Source: Candidatus Sulfotelmatobacter sp. (lineage in GTDB: Bacteria > Acidobacteriota > Terriglobia > Terriglobales > SbA1). Taken from it: 14,826 nt of DNA. Both the position numbers and the translations under genes were made by a program. The first letter of the stretch is position 1. The number at the start of each line of letters is the position of its first letter. Below, in pieces: positions 6,696 to 14,735 of this stretch. The stretch covers positions 1 through 14,826 of the forward strand of contig JASLEQ010000752.1 of NCBI GenBank assembly GCA_030151135.1. The letters run 5' to 3'. The notes beneath the pieces were generated by a model. The model made no database searches and had not been told where the DNA came from. It saw only the letters and a list, made by a program, of their open reading frames with translations.

Positions 6696-8939
6696 TCATC
6701 GACTGAGGGTAAGGCTGAGGGCGAAATCCTGCTCGGAATTCCCGTTGGAAGCAGGCACTGGAACGGGCATGCCAGTAGTAAGAGATTGCTGCGCGCAAAG
6801 TGTGACTAAGGTCGTGTGGACGATATCGTTGAGGGGGATGGGCGAGGGAGTGCCATCCTTAACGGCAGAAACGAAAGCATTCCACTCGGCGACGTGCCCT
6901 TTGTCCTGGCGCCAGCGAGAACGTATGGTGCTCTTTTGACCGTTGCGAACAAGATCAAGGCGGCGGAAGTCCTCCAAGACTGCGATGCGGCCGCCGCCGA
7001 AAACTTCTATACGTTCTTTGGCAAACGAGCGGTCGCCGTTTGCGAGATAGTGGATGATTCCTTGCGAGCCGTTCATACATCGCAGGGAGATGACTACGTT
7101 ATCGCCGCCATATCGTGCTGAGCTTCCGACGGAGCGGCAGGAGACTTCCACAATCGGGCTGGAGGCGAGAAACGACAGCAGGTCGATGAAGTGACAGGCC
7201 TCCCCGATGATGCGGCCTCCCCCCTGATCGGAATCTTTCATCCAATGATCTGGCGGAAGTTGCCCGGCATTCACGCGGTAGGTCAGTGCGAGCGGCTCGG
7301 AGATATCCTGCAAGAAGGATTTCATTCGCGAAATCATGGGGGCGAAGCGGCGGTTAAACCCCACCATGAGGACCGGGGAATTGGGGATCTCGCGGTACTT
7401 GTCGATAATCGCTTTCAACTCCGCTTCAGTGAGGCAAAGAGGCTTTTCGCAAAAAACGTGCTTTCCGGCAGTGAGAGCCGCAATTACCTGTGGCGCGTGT
7501 AAGTGATTACGAGTGGCAACCGCGACCGTGTTGATTGCAGGATTTTCAATGATATCGGTTTGATTGGTTGTCGACACATCAAAGCCGAACTTGCGGGCGG
7601 CATGCTGTGCGTGGGAGCCCGTGGCGGCACAAACTCCGACCAGAGAAGTTTGTGAAGATCTCCGCATGGCTGGAATCAAGGTGGAGGTGGCAAATGCGCC
7701 AGCACCCAGTAATCCTACGGCGGCGCGGCCCGCATCCGACCTCTTCCCGGGCTTCGTTGCTTTCGAAACGAGACTCAACGTGGGAGTCAAATCGCAGGTG
7801 CCGGGATATTGAATAAGAATCCCAAGGAATGGCTCTCTTGATCGCCCCGTGATCAGGTCGTAGGCGAGCTGTGCGTTTTCTACGGGAAACCGGTGGGTAA
7901 TTAGGGAACGGACATCCAGCTTTCTCTCACCGAGCAACTGCAAAAAGGCCTCCATGTTTCGGGCCTCTGTCCAGCGCACGTATCCGATCGGGTAGTCACG
8001 TCCCTTTTGCTCATATGCAGCGTCATACCGGCCCGGTCCGTAGGAGCGTGAAACGCGGAAATCGAGTTCCTTCTCGTAATACGGCTTCCGCTCAATTTCC
8101 ATTCCGACCGTACCGACCGCGACTACCACTGCGCGGTCACGCGAAATAGCGCCGGCGAGATTTACTGGTTCGCTGCTGGAGCTCTCGGCTGTAATCAGAA
8201 CAACATCAACTCCGATGCCGTTGGTGCATTCGTGACAGAGGTCGCGAAAAGCTGAGGCTGAACTTGCGATTGCATCCGCACCGAGGCGCCGAGCTAAGTC
8301 CGAGCGACTGGCATTAAGGTCCATCGCCACGACTTTACATCCTGCGGTCTTCAGCATTTGCACGGTCAACTGTCCGAGCAATCCCAGACCGATCACGGCG
8401 ACGTGATCTCCCAGGCGGACTTCTGCGGTGCGAATGCCGTGGAGCGCAACTGCGCCCAAGGTAGAGAATGCGGCTTCATCGAATGAGATTTCAGCTTGCG
8501 TTGGACAGCATTCAGGGATGCGAGCCAATAGGAGGCGCGGTATGCACGCAATTTCCGCATGAACGGCGAATCCCGCTCCAGCACAGGCGACTCGGTCTCC
8601 CGGCTGAAGGTCGTTCACGCCTTCGCCAACTGCAATAACGGTTCCGGAAGAACTGTATCCGGGAGTTTGGGGCACATCGAGGCGGGTACGAACGGTATCC
8701 AGAGCTGAGAGGACTCCGTCACGCTGCACCTTCGCTATGACTTCCCTGACGAGATCAGGACGGGATCGTGCCTTTTGCAGCAAATTCTTGCGGGCGAACT
8801 CCGCCGAGGCGCGTTCTGTCCCCGCCGAGACCACCGAGGCCGCGACGCGCACCAACGCACATCCGGGAAGAAGCTGCGGAGCGGGAACGTCCTCCACAAT
8901 AATGTGTCCCGTGCGCGCATGTTGGAGAACTTGTTTCAT
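6696..8939 (-). CDS. Bi-domain oxidoreductase: MDR (alcohol dehydrogenase-like) fused to Gfo/Idh/MocA dehydrogenase
   Basis: This 747-residue fusion has two NAD(P)-binding halves. Residues about 1-378 resemble medium-chain dehydrogenases: TPGYSSSG (92-99), GDRVACAGAGFAVHAE (114-129) and the Rossmann loop GLGLLGQ (184-190). The catalytic-zinc Cys and the GHE motif are absent (VVSAGTER and TPGYSSSG stand there), and there is no four-cysteine structural zinc loop. Residues about 405-725 are a Gfo/Idh/MocA sugar dehydrogenase: GLLGAGAFA (409-417), the catalytic lysine motif CEKP (497-500), GFNRRFAP (527-534) and GEACHFIDLL (579-588). I recall this fused architecture from surface-polysaccharide loci, often near AsnB and heparinase-like genes. 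The likely substrate is a sugar or nucleotide sugar, but the reaction is unknown. The ATG overlaps the upstream stop as ATGA. Confidence 0.88.
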   Translation of the reverse strand: MKQVLQHARTGHIIVEDVPAPQLLPGCALVRVAASVVSAGTERASAEFARKNLLQKARSRPDLVREVIAKVQRDGVLSALDTVRTRLDVPQTPGYSSSGTVIAVGEGVNDLQPGDRVACAGAGFAVHAEIACIPRLLLARIPECCPTQAEISFDEAAFSTLGAVALHGIRTAEVRLGDHVAVIGLGLLGQLTVQMLKTAGCKVVAMDLNASRSDLARRLGADAIASSASAFRDLCHECTNGIGVDVVLITAESSSSEPVNLAGAISRDRAVVVAVGTVGMEIERKPYYEKELDFRVSRSYGPGRYDAAYEQKGRDYPIGYVRWTEARNMEAFLQLLGERKLDVRSLITHRFPVENAQLAYDLITGRSREPFLGILIQYPGTCDLTPTLSLVSKATKPGKRSDAGRAAVGLLGAGAFATSTLIPAMRRSSQTSLVGVCAATGSHAQHAARKFGFDVSTTNQTDIIENPAINTVAVATRNHLHAPQVIAALTAGKHVFCEKPLCLTEAELKAIIDKYREIPNSPVLMVGFNRRFAPMISRMKSFLQDISEPLALTYRVNAGQLPPDHWMKDSDQGGGRIIGEACHFIDLLSFLASSPIVEVSCRSVGSSARYGGDNVVISLRCMNGSQGIIHYLANGDRSFAKERIEVFGGGRIAVLEDFRRLDLVRNGQKSTIRSRWRQDKGHVAEWNAFVSAVKDGTPSPIPLNDIVHTTLVTLCAQQSLTTGMPVPVPASNGNSEQDFALSLTLSR

Positions 8940-10927
8940 GCGGTGGCTACCTGCGGCGAGCGAAGGAGATCTGCTTCAAATTTCTGTGCGCCGCCATCCA
9001 GAAAAGCTTGCATCCAGAGTTCGAGGGTGAGGAATTGCCATATTTGCATCGACCAATCGCGGCGGCCGCTACGGTGCTCCGACACAAACCGCCGAACGGC
9101 CTCAGGTTTGAAGATTCCTCGTTGCTCGATTTTTTTGGATGATAGCAAGTCGTCGATCATCTCTCTTAAATCATTCGCCAGCCAATAGTCGACCGGGGCA
9201 GCGAAGCCCGCTTTGGGTTGCTTCAGGACTTCGCGGGGCAGCACATCGCGCATGGCTTTACGGAAAATATACTTCGTGGTCGGGCGGAAGAAACCATGCA
9301 ATTTCAGATGAGGCGGCACGTTCCATGCAACGAATTCAGCGAACTCTCGATCGAGAAAAGGGACGCGGACCTCTACGGAAGAGGCCATACTCATTTTGTC
9401 GTTATAGGTAAGGTTGAGGGTGGTCATGAAGATTTTCGTATCAGCGTACAGCATCTGATTGATGAAGTCGGCATCGGCCACGTGGTTGAAGGCGGCACGG
9501 TGCACCAACGTCGGGTCGTACTGGCGAATTTTCAAGTCCGACTGTGCGCTATAGACCGTGGATTTCTGATCGCCGTCCAAGTATGTGCAATTGGCGATGA
9601 ATTGATCAACCGGCTTCATTGACGCACTACGCGCCATTTTCCTGGCAAGCCTGATGGTGCCTTTCAATGCTGTCCCGCGCATGCTGGGCAAAGAAGAAAT
9701 TGTCTTCTCAACAAAAGATTGCAGAAGGCGAGGAGCTTTTTTATAGGCGTGCGCCCAATGTGCGGCGACATGCTTGCGGTAGCCCGCGAAGAGTTCGTCG
9801 CCGCCGACTCCGGACAAAAGCACAGTCGCCTGCTTGCGGGCCTCGCGACAGACCAGATGGGCAGTAATAATCGCCGGATCGGCCGTAGGCTCATCCATGT
9901 GCCAGATAAGGCGCGGTAAGAGATCAGCGACATCGGGCTCAACTACGATCCTTTGGTTGTCGCACCCAAGATGCTGAGCGAAGCGCGTGGCGACATTGGG
10001 ATCATCCAGCGTCGTTTCTCCAACCCGATATTTCTCGGGGAAAGTGACCGTGTAGGTCCGAACTGGACTGTTTGAGACTTGGCGCATCATGGCAACGATG
10101 CTCGATGAATCGAGCCCGGCACTCAGAAAAGCGCCGATCGGGACGTCGCTCACCATCTGCGATTTAACCGCATGGCGGAAGCGCTCGCGGACTTCATCGG
10201 CCAACTCGGGTTCCGTTTTCGCGTAGTGATGATCGGCGGATGGAAAGTTGAGATCCCAGTATTGGGTAACTTTGAGTTCGCCATTGCGAAAAATCGCATA
10301 ATGTCCCGCCGGAAGCTTTTTAACGCCTCGAAACATGGTTTGGGGGTCGGGAACCCAGAGAAAGGTGAGGTATTGGTGTAACGCTTCCCAGTCAATAGCC
10401 GGGGTAATTCCGGGAACCTGGAGCAAGGCTTTGATTTCCGAAGCGAAAGCAAATGACTCGCCGTGCTGGGAATAATAGAGCGGCTTGATGCCGAAGTGAT
10501 CGCGGGCCATGAACACAAGCGGACTAGCAGAACGAAAATCGCAGATTGCGAAGGCGAACATTCCGTTCAGGCGCTTTACGCAATCAGGTCCCTCATGTTG
10601 ATACAGCTGCAGCAACACCTCAGTGTCGGTGTGCGACAAAAAACGGTGGCCTTTGCCTTCGAGCTCGCGCCTCAACTCTTTGAAGTTATAGATTTCGCCG
10701 TTGTACGTGATCCAAAGATTTCGGCTGGTGTTGGACATCGGCATGCGTCCGAGCGGGGACAAATCCAGAATGGCAAGCCGTCTGCTACCGAGTCCCATGT
10801 AGGAGCCGTCGGGGAAGCGGCGATCCCACACACCGGAATCGTCCGGACCGCGATGCGCCTGGACGTTGGTCATGCGCGTCAGCGTCTCCCGATCTCCACA
10901 GTTCACAATGCCAGCTATGCCGCACAT
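8936..10927 (-). CDS. AsnB-type glutamine-dependent amidotransferase (asparagine synthase-related), copy 1
   Basis: This 663-residue protein has an N-terminal class II glutaminase domain (about 2-215) and a C-terminal synthetase domain (about 235-640). Met-Cys2 fixes the start because Cys2 becomes the nucleophile. Arg50, Asn76 in YNGEIYN and Asp101 in SHTDTEV complete the glutaminase site. The ATP pyrophosphate loop reads LSAGLDSS (268-275), with Ala270 where SGGLDS is usual. The second key segment reads SGVGGDELF (372-380), where E. coli AsnB has SGEGSDE, so the synthetase-site glutamate (Glu348 in E. coli) is Val374. The protein is also longer than E. coli AsnB (about 554). It starts three bases after the glycosyltransferase stop. 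The likely role is amide formation on a carboxylated sugar or glycan intermediate; ordinary asparagine synthesis is less likely. Confidence 0.9.
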   Translation of the reverse strand: MCGIAGIVNCGDRETLTRMTNVQAHRGPDDSGVWDRRFPDGSYMGLGSRRLAILDLSPLGRMPMSNTSRNLWITYNGEIYNFKELRRELEGKGHRFLSHTDTEVLLQLYQHEGPDCVKRLNGMFAFAICDFRSASPLVFMARDHFGIKPLYYSQHGESFAFASEIKALLQVPGITPAIDWEALHQYLTFLWVPDPQTMFRGVKKLPAGHYAIFRNGELKVTQYWDLNFPSADHHYAKTEPELADEVRERFRHAVKSQMVSDVPIGAFLSAGLDSSSIVAMMRQVSNSPVRTYTVTFPEKYRVGETTLDDPNVATRFAQHLGCDNQRIVVEPDVADLLPRLIWHMDEPTADPAIITAHLVCREARKQATVLLSGVGGDELFAGYRKHVAAHWAHAYKKAPRLLQSFVEKTISSLPSMRGTALKGTIRLARKMARSASMKPVDQFIANCTYLDGDQKSTVYSAQSDLKIRQYDPTLVHRAAFNHVADADFINQMLYADTKIFMTTLNLTYNDKMSMASSVEVRVPFLDREFAEFVAWNVPPHLKLHGFFRPTTKYIFRKAMRDVLPREVLKQPKAGFAAPVDYWLANDLREMIDDLLSSKKIEQRGIFKPEAVRRFVSEHRSGRRDWSMQIWQFLTLELWMQAFLDGGAQKFEADLLRSPQVATA

Positions 10928-10930
10928 GGC

Positions 10931-11860
10931 CTAAGAGATTTCCCGTTGAGTCATGGAACAGACTTTTAATTCATAAATTTTGGCTTTGATATGAAAAAAC
11001 TGGACCGCTTGCAAACCGCAATAGATGAGGCCAGGGATGCCATCCAAAAAACCCAGAGCAAATATGTATTTATAGAAAAAGAACAAAATGGGTGAGCCGG
11101 GCATGCGAAAGAACTTTTTTCGCAACCAGCGCCTGCGCTGAGCCTGCGAACCGAACAATGACGGAGCGATCTCGTTTGGGTTCACATTGCCGGCCATCCA
11201 TACTTTGGCTTCCCAGTTGGAATACTCATCGTGCTTGCGGATATAACGGGACAGCGATTCGACGTTGTGATGGATGAGCGGATATTTCAGATAACCGGTT
11301 TTCGCGTTCTCTGCGCCGTCGACAACGATGTGTTCGTGTACCTCCATGTCCGCCATGGAGTTGTCCTGATCCCGCAATCGGCATTCGAACCGACCTTTGC
11401 CTCGACGAAACAGCGCCAGCTTGTAAAAACCGGCGCCACTGTGGCGAAGCTCGCGGCCAAGAAAGATCAGGCGGAGAAAAATGTAATATCCATCCCGCGC
11501 GGGATCCTGGATGGCGTCTCGAATCTCAAGGGCGAGTTCTGGAGTCAGGGCCTCGTCGGCATCGACAAGGAAAATCCAATCATGGCTCAGGGGCAAAGAA
11601 TCCATTGCCCATTGCCTCTTTTTCGGCCAGCCTCCCTGATAATGAAACTGCACTACATGTGCGCCGTAGGATTCAGCAATCTGGGACGTAGCGTCGGTGC
11701 TCTGTGAATCGACGACATAAACTTCAGCCGCGCAGCGAAGAGACTCGAGGCAGCGAGCGAGATTGTGCGCCTCATTTCGGACCGCGACGATAACGGTAAC
11801 AGGCAGTGTTGCGGAGGCTTGGGCAGTCGCCGGCTGTTTGGAGTCCTGCAATTGAAGCAT
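10931..11860 (-). CDS. Family 2 glycosyltransferase, WaaE/KdtX-like
   Basis: This 309-residue GT-A glycosyltransferase would transfer a sugar from a nucleotide donor to a lipid-linked or membrane-proximal acceptor. The donor domain begins at VTVIVAVRNEAHNLARCLES (21-40). VVDSQSTDATSQIAESYGA (49-67) follows, then the metal-binding DxD as VDADEAL (99-105). QGGWPKKRQWAM (75-86) is typical of the WaaE-like subgroup, which includes LPS core and exopolysaccharide transferases. The C-terminal part (about 253-292) is hydrophobic and aromatic with a GFLDGIPGLIYCGLQA segment, consistent with membrane association in this subgroup. There is no signal peptide. It is the first gene of the minus-strand operon and faces a divergent methyltransferase gene. 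Sugar and linkage cannot be predicted. I see no strong Shine-Dalgarno at the chosen ATG. Confidence 0.9.
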   Translation of the reverse strand: MLQLQDSKQPATAQASATLPVTVIVAVRNEAHNLARCLESLRCAAEVYVVDSQSTDATSQIAESYGAHVVQFHYQGGWPKKRQWAMDSLPLSHDWIFLVDADEALTPELALEIRDAIQDPARDGYYIFLRLIFLGRELRHSGAGFYKLALFRRGKGRFECRLRDQDNSMADMEVHEHIVVDGAENAKTGYLKYPLIHHNVESLSRYIRKHDEYSNWEAKVWMAGNVNPNEIAPSLFGSQAQRRRWLRKKFFRMPGSPILFFFYKYIFALGFLDGIPGLIYCGLQAVQFFHIKAKIYELKVCSMTQREIS

Positions 11861-11883
11861 TTGGGAACCGAGAGGCTCTCAGC

Positions 11884-11911
11884 ATTTTACTCTGGAGTGG
11901 CCTGGAGTCGA
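11884..11911 (-). promoter_or_regulatory. Possible sigma70-type promoter of the glycan operon
   Basis: On the minus strand, TCGACT (906-911 of 11 kb, i.e. 11906-11911) and TAAAAT (11884-11889) are separated by 16 bases. They match four of six and five of six consensus positions. The predicted start of transcription would lie shortly before the glycosyltransferase ATG at 11860. This is the only sizeable non-coding gap upstream of the four-gene minus operon. Confidence 0.35.
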
Positions 11912-11935
11912 TAGAATTGTGGGTGCCCGTATACT
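11908..11935 (+). promoter_or_regulatory. Possible sigma70-type promoter of the methyltransferase
   Basis: TCGATA (11908-11913) and TATACT (11930-11935) are 16 bases apart and match four of six and five of six consensus positions. They would start transcription about 18-20 bases before the ATG at 11960. The -35 element shares its TCGA core with the opposing minus-strand promoter. Confidence 0.4.
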
Positions 11936-11959
11936 CGTGACGAATAAAATCCGGCTGCA

Positions 11960-12772
11960 ATGAATCCATCGACCCTACGAAAAGCGCAAGTACGCGAGTT
12001 CTGGAACTCCGATCCCTGTGGCTCACGCTATCTCGCGGAAGAAGGCGCGTTCGAGACGCATTCCCGAGCCAGATACTCTCTGGAACCGTTCATCTTCGAC
12101 TTTGCGCAGTTTCAACAAGCACGCGGGTTGAAGGTGCTGGAGATTGGGGTAGGAATGGGGGCGGACTACCTGGAATGGCTGAAGGCGGGAGCATTGGCAA
12201 CCGGCATCGATCTCTCGCCCATGTCGCTGGAGCAAGCCAAACGTCGATGCGAAAATGCTGGATTCACTCCTGACCTCCGGGTCGCCGATGCGGAAAACCT
12301 TCCCTTTCCCAACGATACTTTCGACATCGTCTATTCGTACGGCGTCATGCATCATAGCCCCGATACTGGAAGCTGTATTCAGGAGGCGAGGCGTGTGCTG
12401 AAGGCTGGCGGAAAGGCCCGCGTTATGGTGTATCACCATCCCTCGATCACGGGCGCGATGCTGTGGTTACGGTACGGATGGTTGCGAGGACAATCATTGC
12501 GGCAGTGTGTATTTGATTATCTGGAGAGTCCGGGGACTAAAAGCTATACGGAAGATGAGGCGCTCGCGCTGTTCCGGGAGTTCAACAAGGTTGAGATGAA
12601 GCTTGCGTTCAGCCCGGGAGATCTGCTGCTTCACGAGCCCTCCTCACGTTTTCAGGGCGGGTTCTATCGACTTGTGTGGAAGATGTTTCCCCGGAGTCTG
12701 GTACGAAGGTTCTGCCAAAAATGGGGCTTGTTCCTGCTGATTGAAGCGGAGAAAGACGGTGAGCGCCCCTAG
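11960..12772 (+). CDS. Class I SAM-dependent methyltransferase (Methyltransf_11 type)
   Basis: This 270-residue methyltransferase has motif I as VLEIGVGMGAD (59-69), the acidic loop end of strand 2 as GIDLSP (82-87), ADAENLPFPNDTFDIVYS (109-126) and the post-motif EARRVLKAGGKARVMVYH (142-159). The N-terminus has VREFWNSDPCGSRYL (11-25), a lead-in I have seen in methyltransferases of polysaccharide and natural-product loci. The substrate pocket is formed by the C-terminal third, which carries no diagnostic motif, so the acceptor is unknown; O-methylation of a sugar is a context-based guess. It is the only + strand gene inside the glycan block and ends 13 bases from the convergent second AsnB gene. 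No clear Shine-Dalgarno precedes the ATG, and no terminator hairpin is visible in the short gap. Confidence 0.88.
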   Translation: MNPSTLRKAQVREFWNSDPCGSRYLAEEGAFETHSRARYSLEPFIFDFAQFQQARGLKVLEIGVGMGADYLEWLKAGALATGIDLSPMSLEQAKRRCENAGFTPDLRVADAENLPFPNDTFDIVYSYGVMHHSPDTGSCIQEARRVLKAGGKARVMVYHHPSITGAMLWLRYGWLRGQSLRQCVFDYLESPGTKSYTEDEALALFREFNKVEMKLAFSPGDLLLHEPSSRFQGGFYRLVWKMFPRSLVRRFCQKWGLFLLIEAEKDGERP

Positions 12773-12785
12773 GGTCAGGAGACAG

Positions 12786-14702
12786 TCAAGCGGAAATACC
12801 GTGTAACGCGCACCAGCGATGTAAAACGAAGAGCGCCCAAGGACGACTCCAGGAGACGGAGCCTTTCAGAAATTGTTGCCAGATGCGCTCCACTTCCCTC
12901 CCTTGGATTGTTGGCGCCAGAGGACCAGCATTCCAACATTTTGCCTTCAGCACAGATTCGATTTCGGGGCGCAGTTCGTCGCGCATCCAGTGCTCCAGGG
13001 GCAAAGTAAAGCCGCGCTTGGGACGGTGAATGATGTCATCCGGAAGCGACCCGGCAAGTGCCTTAACCAATAGTTTTTTCGGCGTATTCCCAACCTTGCT
13101 GCGCCCTGGCAAACGCAAAACATCCTTTGCGAGCTGGTGATCGATCAAAGGTACCCGGATTTCGAGTCCCTGCGACATGCTCATGAAATCTGCATCGCGC
13201 AACAAAGTGTTGAGCATGTATGCCTGGAGTTCGAGATAAGAGACGCGGTTCACCTCATCCAAATGGGCCGAGCGGTCCAGTAGGTCTTTTTGAGCGGCGT
13301 TGGAGGCTTCGAGGTCGCGTTGGTCCGCCTTTTCAAGAAGCGACTCAGACTGCGACGGAGTGAACAGCATCCTGGAAATAAAATATGGATGCCAGACAGC
13401 GTCGCCCTCGGATAAAAGAAGTGCAAGCTTGCGATTCTGATCGCTCGAGGGAGCAAGCGCAGCGAAAAGTGCCGCCGAGTTCATACGCATGACGTTTGGA
13501 AGTTTCTGAATCAGCTTTGACAGGCAAACCATCCGGGGGACGCTGCGGAAGGAGGAGTATCCTGCAAAAACTTCATCTCCGCCAAGCCCTGAAAGGGCAA
13601 CTTTAATTCCAGCCTTGCGCGCCTCACGCGAAACGAAAAATGTATTGATGCCATCCATCGTTGGCGAATCCATCGCACTCAAGGCATCGGGAATGGCAGC
13701 AAGGACATCAGCCTGAGAAACGGTGATTTCATGGTGATCGGTCTGGAATTGTGCAGCAATGGCCCGACTATGTTGGGCCTCCGAATAGTCCGCTTCCCGG
13801 AAAACAATGGAAAAAGTGCTGGGCCTGACGCCTCCCGTGCTCACGATGCTTACGAGTGCACTCGAATCGATCCCTCCCGAAAGAAATATGCCGAGGGGCA
13901 CGTCGCTGACGAGTTGCGACCTTACGGACTCTTCGAGCAATGATCGCAGCCCGCCAGGAGTTGCGGCGAGGCTGACTGAATCTGGCAAGACTCCGGTTGG
14001 AGTCCCCTGCAAGAGATCCCAGTATCTTTGCTGTTTGAGCTCGCCATTTTTCCACGTCAATGTATGGCCTGCCGGTAGAGCCCGAATGCCCTCGACAAGA
14101 GTTAGCGGATCGTAAGCCGAGCCAAAAGCCAGGTAATTCCGCAATCCCGGGCCACTGATCTGACGCGGCAGGAGGCCCATCCCCAGCAACGTTCGCACTT
14201 CCGAACCGAAGATGAAGTAAGGGCCCGCCTCGGCGTAGTACAAGGGCTTGATTCCCATGTGATCGCGCGCGAGGAAGATTTGACGCTCTCGGGGATCCCA
14301 GATCGCGAATGCGAACATGCCTCGAAATTTGTCGAGGCATCCACTTGCCCAAGTAGCATAAGCCTTCAAAACTACTTCGGTATCGGTGTGGCTAGTGAAG
14401 TGTGCGCCTGCCAGTTCCAACTGAGCGCGAATTTCGCGGAAGTTATAAATCTCTCCGTTGTAGACGATCCAATTACCAGTTTCAGGATCGTGCATTGGCT
14501 GATGGCCGAGCGGAGAGATATCGAGGATGGCGAGCCGACGGTTGCCGAGGCCCACATGGATGGAGTTGCGGGCGTCTTTTTCGTTCAACAGGATCGTGCC
14601 GGAATCATCAGGGCCGCGGTGCGCCAAGGATTGAGTGGCGCACTCAAGCAGGCCGGAAGGAATTTCCGCCGTCTGCGATGCTATACCTACGATTCCACAC
14701 AT
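12786..14702 (-). CDS. AsnB-type glutamine-dependent amidotransferase (asparagine synthase-related), copy 2
   Basis: This 638-residue protein has the same two-domain plan as copy 1 but clearly different sequence. Cys2 directly after Met fixes the start. The glutaminase site has Arg56, Asn82 in YNGEIYN and Asp107 in SHTDTEV. The pyrophosphate loop is the canonical LSGGIDSS (274-281). The segment MDSPTMDGINTFFVSREARKAG (344-365) followed by ALSGLGGDEVFAGY (369-382) is characteristic of AsnB relatives in exopolysaccharide loci. Leu373 stands where E. coli AsnB has the synthetase glutamate. GFTLPLEHWMRDELR (564-578) lies near the C-terminus, as in that subgroup. I infer glycan or sugar amidation. 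The two copies are diverged enough to act on different substrates and are not a recent duplication. Confidence 0.9.
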   Translation of the reverse strand: MCGIVGIASQTAEIPSGLLECATQSLAHRGPDDSGTILLNEKDARNSIHVGLGNRRLAILDISPLGHQPMHDPETGNWIVYNGEIYNFREIRAQLELAGAHFTSHTDTEVVLKAYATWASGCLDKFRGMFAFAIWDPRERQIFLARDHMGIKPLYYAEAGPYFIFGSEVRTLLGMGLLPRQISGPGLRNYLAFGSAYDPLTLVEGIRALPAGHTLTWKNGELKQQRYWDLLQGTPTGVLPDSVSLAATPGGLRSLLEESVRSQLVSDVPLGIFLSGGIDSSALVSIVSTGGVRPSTFSIVFREADYSEAQHSRAIAAQFQTDHHEITVSQADVLAAIPDALSAMDSPTMDGINTFFVSREARKAGIKVALSGLGGDEVFAGYSSFRSVPRMVCLSKLIQKLPNVMRMNSAALFAALAPSSDQNRKLALLLSEGDAVWHPYFISRMLFTPSQSESLLEKADQRDLEASNAAQKDLLDRSAHLDEVNRVSYLELQAYMLNTLLRDADFMSMSQGLEIRVPLIDHQLAKDVLRLPGRSKVGNTPKKLLVKALAGSLPDDIIHRPKRGFTLPLEHWMRDELRPEIESVLKAKCWNAGPLAPTIQGREVERIWQQFLKGSVSWSRPWALFVLHRWCALHGISA

Positions 14703-14735
14703 GATGTTTTCGAAATGGACAAGGTCAAAAGAAAC

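Noticed and set aside
4829..14702. Antibiotic cluster of the cephamycin, nebramycin or beta-lactam type, suggested by carbamoyltransferase plus AsnB-like (beta-lactam synthetase-like) genes
   Set aside because: No polyketide, peptide synthetase, aminocyclitol or penam-type genes are present, and glycosyltransferase plus sugar dehydrogenase fit a surface glycan better.
8936..14702. Recent tandem duplication of asnB
   Set aside because: The two copies differ in length, ATP loop and substrate-region motifs, so they belong to different subgroups.
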